Part shown: positions 54,526 to 62,033 of the stretch, piece after piece
Layout: each line of letters starts with the position of its first letter
Position numbering within the stretch: the stretch's first letter is position 1
Assembly: GCF_001280435.1 (NCBI RefSeq)
Contig: NZ_LBIP01000018.1
Coordinates: 1 to 64,000 of the forward strand
DNA: 64,000 nucleotides
Source: Mangrovimonas xylaniphaga
Lineage (GTDB): Bacteria; Bacteroidota; Bacteroidia; Flavobacteriales; Flavobacteriaceae
Direction: 5' to 3'
Made by a program: the position numbers and the translations under genes
The notes under the pieces: generated by a model
Told to the model about the DNA's origin: nothing
Database searches by the model: none
What the model saw: only the letters and a program-made list of their open reading frames with translations

Positions 54526-56490
54526 TTAGGATTTTTTCTCCAATACAATCAGGGAGTTGTGTTGTATGTCAACAATTTTTCCAAAGAAAACTTTTAGGCT
54601 TTTATAATACTCAGGACCGTAAATAGATTCCTTAAAATCAAATTTGAGGTAAAGCATAACATTGTTGTCTTCTTTTTTAGAATTGAATATTAGGGTACCT
54701 GTATTGTTGGGTAATGAGATTGTGAAATTTTCAGGGATTTCTAAGATATCTAAATCATCTGCCACTTGTATTTGTAGTTTATACATAAAGGAATCATTAA
54801 AACCAAAGTCGATAGGGTAGTTTCGCTCTTGCAGTTTAAAAGGATTTTGTGAGAAGAATTTTAGCAAAAATGGATTGATATAAATTTTGTTGCCTGATTC
54901 GTTGAGTGGATATGAAATTTCCAAATTTTCTAAAAATTCGTAATCCGATTTGTTTTGGGTTGTTACCTCATGGTTTATTATTTCGATATCTTCAAATTTT
55001 TTGAAGTAGCTATCATAGTAATCGTCTCTGTTACTATGGAATTTTTTCTTGTTAGGTAGTGCGTGGTAACCAGTAGACCTTAGGTTAATATTGCCAGATA
55101 AAACATTGTCGGTGTCAAGTTTCAGGTCTAGACTTTGTACTATAACAGAATTTTTTCTAGGGGAAATTTCTATCCATTCACTTCCTTTATCAAAATCTAA
55201 AAGTCGTCCATCTCTATTTAAACATTTGAATGGTATTTCTCCAAAATCCAAGAATTCATCTGTAGCATCCAGCAAAAAGCTCTCACGGCCAATATTGACT
55301 TGTACAATTAAATAGTTAAAATCGGATAGGACAGGGTATAGTTTAGTGACAAATCCATTGCCTCTAGTAGACAAAAGCACAGGTTTAGCATCAATGCCTT
55401 GTTCATTTAAGAGGTTATGAAGTAAAATGTTGATTTCAGAAACACAACCACTTTTGTTTTTAATCAAATCTTTGACAGATACATCCTTGAAAAGATTATA
55501 TTTTTTATTCCATCGAAAATTCTCTTGAACATATTTATAAATAAGTAGAGCTTTATCTAAAGGCGAATCAATTCCAGACAAAAGATTCGTCATTTCATCA
55601 CTTAATCCACTGTTTTTAAGGAACTGCCTTCCTATATCTTTGTCTGTTTTTAGTTCGTGATCAACTGTTTTCCAAGATTTAGTATAATTATTAATAGAGC
55701 CATCAAATCCCTTGAATGTTTTTAGCTCGTAGTCAATTCTAGCCAAATAATTTTCTTTAGTGGTCATGTAGTCTTCTTCAACAAAGGCAGGGATATTTTC
55801 CATGGCATAAGTGCTTACTGCACAACCCGAATAGGCGCCTCGAGCACCACTGAGACAATTAGGCTCAATATGGGAATCGTTTTTTACCAATTTTTGGGAT
55901 CCCACAAGTTTTATATTATACTCCCAATTACCTGGAATACTAGTTTCATACTCACTGTAAAGCTTTGGAATATCTCCTTGAAACTCCCATGATTTATACT
56001 TAAACATATAAGGAGAGGTAAGGGTATAACTGTAAGTGATAACAGAACCTTCTTTAATATTTGGAAAGGTAAATTTCACCAAAGTATTGTGTTCATCATA
56101 GGTTTCCCTGAAAACCTCATTTTTTTTAAGTTTTACTTTGGTAACTTTCCCGTTTTCCAAATTATATACTGTAGCTTGAATGTTTTTGATATCTTCTTGG
56201 TTGGATTTATCGTTGTATAAATGAATAGTTATTGTTGCATTGCCAAATCCTTTCTTGTTAAGTATTTTAATTTTTTTGGTGATTTCAGTGTTTAGCTTAT
56301 AAGTATTTTTGTTCACGTAGCTTTTGCCATACTCATAAAGCATCAAGGCATTGGCAGTTGTATCATTTGGGTAAATGTTTGTTTCGAGGTCACCTTTGGT
56401 AACGTTTAGGTCGACGGAGTTAAAAGGTGATTGTGAGAACAGGTAGAATGAGAAGAAAAGAAAAAGAATGGTTAAGGTTGGTTGTTTCAT
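54526..56490 (-). CDS. DUF3857 and transglutaminase-like domain protein
   Basis: 654-residue exported protein: signal peptide (about 1-19, ending LFSQS), a DUF3857 beta domain (about 55-250), a transglutaminase-like domain (about 300-400) and a C-terminal beta region of the DUF2569/DUF3858 sort. The transglutaminase-like part has the cysteine in NKSGCVSEINILLHNLL and the aspartate in LLDATDEFLD, but DFNYLIV has Tyr where a catalytic His would be expected. Secreted members occur widely in Bacteroidota with unknown function. It lies 5 bases after the nuclease gene. Confidence 0.9.
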   Translation of the reverse strand: MKQPTLTILFLFFSFYLFSQSPFNSVDLNVTKGDLETNIYPNDTTANALMLYEYGKSYVNKNTYKLNTEITKKIKILNKKGFGNATITIHLYNDKSNQEDIKNIQATVYNLENGKVTKVKLKKNEVFRETYDEHNTLVKFTFPNIKEGSVITYSYTLTSPYMFKYKSWEFQGDIPKLYSEYETSIPGNWEYNIKLVGSQKLVKNDSHIEPNCLSGARGAYSGCAVSTYAMENIPAFVEEDYMTTKENYLARIDYELKTFKGFDGSINNYTKSWKTVDHELKTDKDIGRQFLKNSGLSDEMTNLLSGIDSPLDKALLIYKYVQENFRWNKKYNLFKDVSVKDLIKNKSGCVSEINILLHNLLNEQGIDAKPVLLSTRGNGFVTKLYPVLSDFNYLIVQVNIGRESFLLDATDEFLDFGEIPFKCLNRDGRLLDFDKGSEWIEISPRKNSVIVQSLDLKLDTDNVLSGNINLRSTGYHALPNKKKFHSNRDDYYDSYFKKFEDIEIINHEVTTQNKSDYEFLENLEISYPLNESGNKIYINPFLLKFFSQNPFKLQERNYPIDFGFNDSFMYKLQIQVADDLDILEIPENFTISLPNNTGTLIFNSKKEDNNVMLYLKFDFKESIYGPEYYKSLKVFFGKIVDIQHNSLIVLEKKS

Positions 56491-56495
56491 AAATT

Positions 56496-57863
56496 TTAAG
56501 AATTGGTTAAAGTAATTAGTTTTAATTTTTTATGTTTCCTCAAATAACTTTGAATTATGTGTTGGCTATCTCGGTTGTTTTCCATGGGGGTGATGATGGC
56601 ATCCAAAATTTCAGGTTTGGTAATTTGATGGTTCAAATTGTAATACCCTAAACCAACAAAAGCCCCATTTTTAATGCTCACAACAGAACGTTCGTCCAAT
56701 TCCCGTCCTTTGTCAATAATGAGCATGTCCTTGTCTCGATAGCTGTTTTTGTCAATAAATTCCATTACCCTTGAGTTATAGTTCTCGTGGGGTTCTTCTT
56801 TAACGCAAGCTCCAAGGCACTCCTTGATGGTATAATTGAAACAATTACGGGAAGTAGGGTAGAGTCCTGCCAATTTTTGACACAATTGAAATTCTTCTAC
56901 AATCTTAAAAAGAAATTGTTTGGCGCTTTGTTTGGTTGTAAATGTGGTAATGGGGTGTTTACGTCCGTCGGTTTTGTCAATTTTTAGGTTGATATAACCT
57001 GCTTCATCTTTATGTGAATAAAGAGCAAAAGTAAAGTTGTTTCGTCGTAATGCTCTATTAAAAAGTGGTTTGTTACGTTTAATCTCGGCACTTTCCTTTA
57101 AAAGTGCAACAAGTTCGCTACCTGTTTCTTCATAGGTAACTGCAGCAGTTTGCAGTTGTAATTTTTTCGATTTGGTTGTAGTGGCCGAAAAATGTTGACT
57201 TACTCTATTTTTGATGTTGTTGCTTTTTCCTATGTAAATGATTTCACCATCATCATTATGCAAATAGTAGACGCCAGTCACATTGGGCAATTCATCAATA
57301 ATTCGTTTTAAATTGGGGTTGATTTGCTTCTGGTCAGACTTTAAAGCATCTTGAATTATATACTTGTCCAAATCCTTGTTCAGGATCATTTTGAAAAGCT
57401 TCACCGTTGCCATGGCATCCCCAGCAGCACGATGTCTATCGCTTACAGGGATTCCTAAAGATCTTGCCAATTTTCCCAAACTATAAGAGTCCTGCCCAGG
57501 AATCAACTTTTTCGACAATTCAACGGTACAAAGGGTTTTTCGTTTGTAGCCAAAACCTAAGCGTTTGAATTCGGTTTTCAGAATTCGGTAGTCAAATTGG
57601 GCATTGTGGGCTACGATAATGCAGTCTTCCGTAATTTCTACTATACGTTTGGCTACTTCGTAAAACTTAGGAGCATTTCGAAGCATGTTATTGTTGATGC
57701 CCGTAAGGTTGACCACAAAAGGCTGAATTTCGCGTTCGGGATTCACTAGGCTTACAAATTGGTCTACTACTTTATGGCCATCAAATTTGTAAATGGCTAT
57801 TTCGGTAATGCCTTCCTCGTTGTACTTTCCTCCGGTAGTTTCTATGTCAAGTATTGCGTAAAT
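56496..57863 (-). CDS. DnaQ-like exonuclease fused to a GIY-YIG (UvrC-like) nuclease; non-ATG start
   Basis: About 455 residues. The exonuclease domain (about 1-170) has motif I ILDIETTGG with the metal-binding Asp and Glu, VAHNAQFDYRIL and HRAAGDAMAT. After a linker, the GIY-YIG domain (about 200-285) has GVYYLHNDDGEIIYIGKSNN, followed by a UvrC-like region. Motif I lies upstream of the first available GTG (57746), so that start would delete catalytic residues. From the TAG upstream the frame has no ATG, GTG or TTG; an ATT at 57861-57863 aligns with the usual first codon (then YAILD). It starts 23 bases after yggS. Likely role: DNA repair or proofreading-type processing. Confidence 0.85.
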   Translation of the reverse strand: MYAILDIETTGGKYNEEGITEIAIYKFDGHKVVDQFVSLVNPEREIQPFVVNLTGINNNMLRNAPKFYEVAKRIVEITEDCIIVAHNAQFDYRILKTEFKRLGFGYKRKTLCTVELSKKLIPGQDSYSLGKLARSLGIPVSDRHRAAGDAMATVKLFKMILNKDLDKYIIQDALKSDQKQINPNLKRIIDELPNVTGVYYLHNDDGEIIYIGKSNNIKNRVSQHFSATTTKSKKLQLQTAAVTYEETGSELVALLKESAEIKRNKPLFNRALRRNNFTFALYSHKDEAGYINLKIDKTDGRKHPITTFTTKQSAKQFLFKIVEEFQLCQKLAGLYPTSRNCFNYTIKECLGACVKEEPHENYNSRVMEFIDKNSYRDKDMLIIDKGRELDERSVVSIKNGAFVGLGYYNLNHQITKPEILDAIITPMENNRDSQHIIQSYLRKHKKLKLITLTNS

Positions 57864-57886
57864 AACGTTGCTTTCTTCTGTGAAAA

Positions 57887-58543
57887 TTATAAATAATTGC
57901 GCTCGCCAAAAATACTGCTTCCAACCCTAACCATGGTGCTGCCACATTCAATGGCAAGGGGGTAGTCGCCACTCATTCCCATAGAGATGATTTCCATTGG
58001 GTGAAAAGTATTAAGCTGCTCAAATGTAGTTTTTAAATTGGAAAACTCCTTTTTTATTTGGGCCTCATCATCGGTAAATGTCGCCATACCCATAACGCCA
58101 ACAATGGCAATATGTTTTAAATTGGAAATAGAGCCATCTTGCAATAAGTTTACAGCTTCCTCCGTACTCATGCCAAATTTTGAATCTTCCTCGGCAATTT
58201 TAATCTGAAGTAAACACTTGATAATTCTATTGTGCTTTTGAGCCTGCTTGTCAATTTCCTGTAATAATTTAAGGTTGTCAACCCCGTGGATAAGGCTTAC
58301 AAAGTGTGCCATGTACTTTACCTTATTACGCTGTACATGACCAATCATATGCCACTCAATGTCCTTTGGGAGCTCTTCATATTTTTCAGCCATTTCCTGT
58401 ATTTTGTTTTCACCAAAAATACGCTGGCCACTATTGTAGGCTTCCAAGATGTCACTAACGGGTTTGGTTTTGGAAACCGCAACCAAGGTGACATGTTCAG
58501 GTAATTGAGATTTTATATGCTGAAGATTGTGTTGAATATCCAT
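57887..58543 (-). CDS. YggS-family pyridoxal-phosphate-binding protein
   Basis: 218-residue PLP homeostasis protein (PLPBP/YggS), a TIM-barrel protein that binds PLP through Lys25 (VAVSKTKP). FGENKIQEMAEKYEELP and EWHMIGHVQRNKVKYM are family signatures, as is SMGMSGDYPLAIECGSTMVRVG at the C-terminus. Loss of the family disturbs amino- and keto-acid pools in other bacteria. Co-transcribed with the nuclease gene that follows. Confidence 0.96.
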   Translation of the reverse strand: MDIQHNLQHIKSQLPEHVTLVAVSKTKPVSDILEAYNSGQRIFGENKIQEMAEKYEELPKDIEWHMIGHVQRNKVKYMAHFVSLIHGVDNLKLLQEIDKQAQKHNRIIKCLLQIKIAEEDSKFGMSTEEAVNLLQDGSISNLKHIAIVGVMGMATFTDDEAQIKKEFSNLKTTFEQLNTFHPMEIISMGMSGDYPLAIECGSTMVRVGSSIFGERNYL

Positions 58544-58657
58544 TTCTTACAAGTGTTTAATGAAACTTGGCTTCAAATCCTTCTTTAGTAGATCTGAAGG
58601 AATCTTGATAACTGTAAGTTTAGCTTTTCTCTAATAGGAGGAATAGCTAAAAATCAA

Positions 58658-58689
58658 ATACCGATGTAGCGTTTCCATTACATCGGTAT
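58658..58689 (-). terminator. terminator of the 3-hydroxyacyl-CoA dehydrogenase gene
   Basis: Perfect 11-bp stem (58658-58668 with 58679-58689) followed on the minus strand by TTTGATTTTTAG, 7 bases past the stop codon. Confidence 0.8.
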
Positions 58690-58696
58690 GGTATTG

Positions 58697-59587
58697 TTAT
58701 TTTAAAAATTGAGAAGCGACCACTTCAGCTTTTTTGCTGCTTGAGTAATCGTAAAAACCTTCACCAGATTTTACTCCCAGTTTTCCTGCACGCACCATGT
58801 TTACCAATAATGGACAAGGTGCATATTTTGGGTTTTTGAACCCTTCGTACATTACATTTAGAATTGACAGGCAAACGTCCAATCCAATAAAGTCGGCCAA
58901 TTGTAATGGTCCCATTGGGTGCGCCATTCCTAATTTCATTACCGTATCAATTTCGGCTACTCCTGCAACACCGTTGTAAAGTGTTTCTATGGATTCGTTA
59001 AGCATTGGCATTAAAATACGATTTGCTACAAAACCTGGGTAATCGTTTACTTCAACTGGAACCTTATCCAAAGCTTTAGACAATTCCATAATGGTATTGG
59101 TTACTTCGTCGCTAGTGTTGTACCCACGAATGATCTCTACCAATTTCATAATAGGCACAGGATTCATAAAGTGCATCCCAATAACCTTTGTTGGGCGGGA
59201 GGTAGCGGCAGCAATTTGAGTAATCGAGATAGAAGACGTGTTAGTGGCCAGAATGGTGTTTTCATCACAAGCTTCGTCTAATTGCTCAAATATTTTTAGT
59301 TTAAGATCAACGTTTTCTGTTGCAGCTTCAACTACCAAATCCGAAGTTTTTACGCCTTCAGCAATAGAGGTAAAGGTGGTGATGTTATTTAGTGTTTCCA
59401 GTTTGTCTGCTTCAGTGATTTTTTCCTTGGCAACCATTCTGTCTAAATTCTTGGCAATGGTATTCAAGCCTCTTTCAAGAGAAGCTTCACTAATATCGAT
59501 AAGGTGAACATTGAAGCCTTTTTGGGCAAAGGTGTGTGCGATTCCATTTCCCATGGTGCCAGCTCCAATAACTGCTATATTTTTCAT
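58697..59587 (-). CDS. 3-hydroxyacyl-CoA (3-hydroxybutyryl-CoA) dehydrogenase
   Basis: 296-residue NAD-dependent enzyme that oxidises 3-hydroxyacyl-CoA, used in beta-oxidation or butanoate metabolism. N-terminal Rossmann motif VIGAGTMGNGIAH, the catalytic His in IGMHFMNPVPIMKLVEI, and the C-terminal dimerisation domain with NDYPGFVANRILMPMLNE and MAHPMGPLQLADFIGLDVC. As a stand-alone dehydrogenase it is closer to PaaH/Hbd than to the FadB fusion. Single-gene unit. Confidence 0.95.
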   Translation of the reverse strand: MKNIAVIGAGTMGNGIAHTFAQKGFNVHLIDISEASLERGLNTIAKNLDRMVAKEKITEADKLETLNNITTFTSIAEGVKTSDLVVEAATENVDLKLKIFEQLDEACDENTILATNTSSISITQIAAATSRPTKVIGMHFMNPVPIMKLVEIIRGYNTSDEVTNTIMELSKALDKVPVEVNDYPGFVANRILMPMLNESIETLYNGVAGVAEIDTVMKLGMAHPMGPLQLADFIGLDVCLSILNVMYEGFKNPKYAPCPLLVNMVRAGKLGVKSGEGFYDYSSSKKAEVVASQFLK

Positions 59588-59706
59588 ATATATTAAAATT
59601 TGTGTCCCTTTGTTCTTGGAAAGGGGGTATTATTAAACTCTTGCTAATTTGGGTATTGCAATAGTGGATACTAGCAATAAATGGTTGGTTGAAATGTGAT
59701 GTCAGT

Positions 59707-60666
59707 CTAAAACTGATCAATAATCATATGAGCTACACGAAGCGCTTCTGTTCCATCAAGTAAAGTCACAACAGGAGCCGTATCTGTATTGATAGCATGT
59801 GCAAATGATTCCAACTCATCCAAAATGGCATTGTTGGCCGTGATGTCTGGATTGTCAAAATAGATTTGTTTCTTCACGCCTTCGGCATTTTGTAGGATCA
59901 TATCAAAGTCTCCAGGATGTTCTGGGGCATCTTTCATTTTTACCACTTCGCATTTTTTCTCCAAAAAGTCTACGGAGATGTAAGCGTCGCGTTGGAAGAA
60001 ACGCGTTTTGCGCATGTTTTTCAAAGAAATTCTGCTAGCCGTTAGGTTGGCTACACAGCCATTTTCAAACTCTATTCTAGCATTGGCAATGTCTGGAGTA
60101 TCGCTAATAACAGAAACACCACTGGCCGAAACGTTTTTAATTTTTGAATTCACCACGCTTAGAATAACGTCGATGTCATGGATCATCAAATCCAAAACCA
60201 CAGGAACATCAGTTCCTCTAGGGTTGAATTCCGCTAATCGGTGGGTTTCTATAAACATTGGGTTATGTACGCTTTCCTTAACGGCAATAAAGGCAGGATT
60301 GAAACGCTCTACATGTCCCACTTGCCCACGAAGTCCATTTTCAGCCAAAAGTTCCCTGATGTGCTCGGCTTCTTCGATGGTATTTGTAATAGGTTTTTCT
60401 ATAAAGATATGTTTGCCCTTGGCAATGGCCTTTTTGGCACACTCATAATGCGATAGAGTAGGCGTTACAATGTCCACCATATCCACAGCATCTATAAGTT
60501 GGTCGATGTCTTTAAAGTAGGTGTACCCAAATTCTTCTACAACTTTTTGGGCATTGGCTTCATTGGGATCGTAGAACCCAACAAGCTCATATTTATCTGA
60601 TTGATTGAGTAATCTTAAGTGAATTTTTCCAAGATGACCAGCACCAAGAACTCCTGCTTTCAACAT
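59707..60666 (-). CDS. Gfo/Idh/MocA-family oxidoreductase
   Basis: 319-residue NAD(P)-dependent oxidoreductase. N-terminal Rossmann fold AGVLGAGHLGKIHLRLL, the family catalytic EKP (KHIFIEKPITN, Lys in EKP), and a substrate-binding domain with DLMIHDIDVIL supplying the His/Asp pair. Substrates in the family are sugars, inositols and related polyols; UDP-sugar dehydrogenases of lipopolysaccharide synthesis are close relatives. The neighbouring dehydrogenase is on the same strand 119 bases away, so a link is weak. Confidence 0.9.
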   Translation of the reverse strand: MLKAGVLGAGHLGKIHLRLLNQSDKYELVGFYDPNEANAQKVVEEFGYTYFKDIDQLIDAVDMVDIVTPTLSHYECAKKAIAKGKHIFIEKPITNTIEEAEHIRELLAENGLRGQVGHVERFNPAFIAVKESVHNPMFIETHRLAEFNPRGTDVPVVLDLMIHDIDVILSVVNSKIKNVSASGVSVISDTPDIANARIEFENGCVANLTASRISLKNMRKTRFFQRDAYISVDFLEKKCEVVKMKDAPEHPGDFDMILQNAEGVKKQIYFDNPDITANNAILDELESFAHAINTDTAPVVTLLDGTEALRVAHMIIDQF

Positions 60667-60771
60667 GTTTTTGAGTTTTTAACAAAACTAAGTATTTTTC
60701 ATTATTTGGGGGCTGAAAAATGGAATAAAATGACCTTGCAAAGGGAGTTGATAAAACAGGGAATTTTAATT

Positions 60772-60801
60772 TTTGCCTTTAAAATGTTTGAAGTAATTTT
60801 G
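60772..60801 (+). promoter_or_regulatory. Bacteroidota-type promoter of pcm (TTTG-N18-TAATTTTG)
   Basis: The -33 TTTG at 60772-60775 and -7 TAATTTTG at 60794-60801 are spaced by 18 bp. The predicted transcription start near 60806 makes a TTG at 60804 unusable and supports TTG at 60822. Confidence 0.65.
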
Positions 60802-60821
60802 CCTTGAAAAGCTTACCAACA

Positions 60822-61463
60822 TTGAAAGACACGTTTAAACATCAAGGAATGAGACAGCAACTTGTAGAAGTTGTTAGAGCTAAAGGAATTACCAATGAAA
60901 AGGTTTTAAAAGCCATCGGTACCATCCCAAGGCATTTGTTTATGGATTCTAGTTTTTTGGATCACGCATATCAAGATAAGGCGTTTCCAATTGCGGCAGA
61001 CCAAACCATTTCCCAACCTTATACCGTGGCATTTCAAACCGAACTTTTAAATATCAAACCGGGAGACCAAATATTGGAAATTGGTACAGGAAGTGGCTAT
61101 CAAACAGCAGTTTTGTGCTTGATGGGTGCTAAAGTATTCAGTATTGAGCGTCAACAGGAATTGTTCAGAATCACCAGTAAGTTTTTGCCAAAATTGGGCT
61201 ATCGCCCTAAAAAGCTAATTTTTGGAGATGGCTATAAAGGGATGCCTGAAGAAGCACCTTTTGATGGTATCATTGTAACTGCAGGTGCTCCGTTTGTGCC
61301 TAAACCCTTGTTGAGCCAATTAAAAATTGGTGGTCGTTTGGTAATCCCTGTGGGAGTGGATGTGCAAACTATGACCCTCTTTATTAGAAAAGGACCAAAA
61401 GAGTTTGAACAACAAGAATTTGGTGAATTCCGTTTTGTTCCACTATTGGAAGATAAAAATTAA
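60822..61463 (+). CDS. pcm: protein-L-isoaspartate(D-aspartate) O-methyltransferase
   Basis: Repairs deamidation-damaged proteins by methylating L-isoaspartyl residues. TTG at 60822 (giving MKDTFKHQGMRQQL) is chosen because of the promoter position and the family N-terminus; TTG 60804 and ATG 60849 are alternatives. The SAM-dependent fold has ILEIGTGSGYQTAVL, preceded by AADQTISQPYTVAFQTELL, the family signature, and ends with GGRLVIPVG. Length about 213. It overlaps the convergent NTF2-like gene stop by 4 bases. Confidence 0.93.
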   Translation: MKDTFKHQGMRQQLVEVVRAKGITNEKVLKAIGTIPRHLFMDSSFLDHAYQDKAFPIAADQTISQPYTVAFQTELLNIKPGDQILEIGTGSGYQTAVLCLMGAKVFSIERQQELFRITSKFLPKLGYRPKKLIFGDGYKGMPEEAPFDGIIVTAGAPFVPKPLLSQLKIGGRLVIPVGVDVQTMTLFIRKGPKEFEQQEFGEFRFVPLLEDKN

Positions 61464-62002
61464 GGCTTTGGTAAATAGTCTTCAGGAATAGGAGTTCCTT
61501 CCGTTTCCAAAGTCCAATACAGATTTACAACCCACCAACGTTGCCCGTCAAAAAGCAATTCAATGCTGTCTATTCCTCTAAGGAATGGGGTTTCGTCTTG
61601 TTCGCTTCTGAAAGCTTCAAATGTGATAAAAGCGTGGGTTATATTTCCATAAGATTGGGTGACTCTGTGAACTTCTTTTTTGATGTAACCGTTTGCAAGA
61701 ATCCAGTCATTGGTGGAATTGATGTAATCTTCCACCGAAAGATAATTGGTTTCGTAAATGCCTTTTACGCCATCTTTATAGGCGGGAATCAACTTTGCCT
61801 CGTTTTTAAAAAGGTATTTAAATAGTTTCCAATCGCGTTCAACTCCTTTTTCTCCTGAAATAGCTCCATAAAGGGAGGTAATTGTAGAGTCTAGTGTAAT
61901 GGTTTTTCCTAGGTAGCTCACTGGAGCTTCTTCGGCTTCCTGAGCATTGATGTTACAAATAGTGGCTAAAAAAAGTAAGGATGTAAGGGCGAAAGTTTTC
62001 AT
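61460..62002 (-). CDS. secreted NTF2-like (SnoaL/DUF4440-type) protein
   Basis: 180 residues from ATG at 62002 (a GTG three codons upstream is possible). Signal peptide about 1-19 ends INAQE. The rest has a cone-shaped NTF2-like pattern: early helix (ITSLYGAISGEKGVERDW), middle YLSVEDYINSTNDWIL, and strands HAFITFEAF and RWWVVNLYWTLE. The fold hosts binders and a few enzymes, so no activity can be stated. It is 31 bases after the DUF5686 gene end and may be co-transcribed with it. Confidence 0.75.
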   Translation of the reverse strand: MKTFALTSLLFLATICNINAQEAEEAPVSYLGKTITLDSTITSLYGAISGEKGVERDWKLFKYLFKNEAKLIPAYKDGVKGIYETNYLSVEDYINSTNDWILANGYIKKEVHRVTQSYGNITHAFITFEAFRSEQDETPFLRGIDSIELLFDGQRWWVVNLYWTLETEGTPIPEDYLPKP

Positions 62003-62033
62003 GCGGTTCACTAAAAAAATTTGCTAAAATTAA

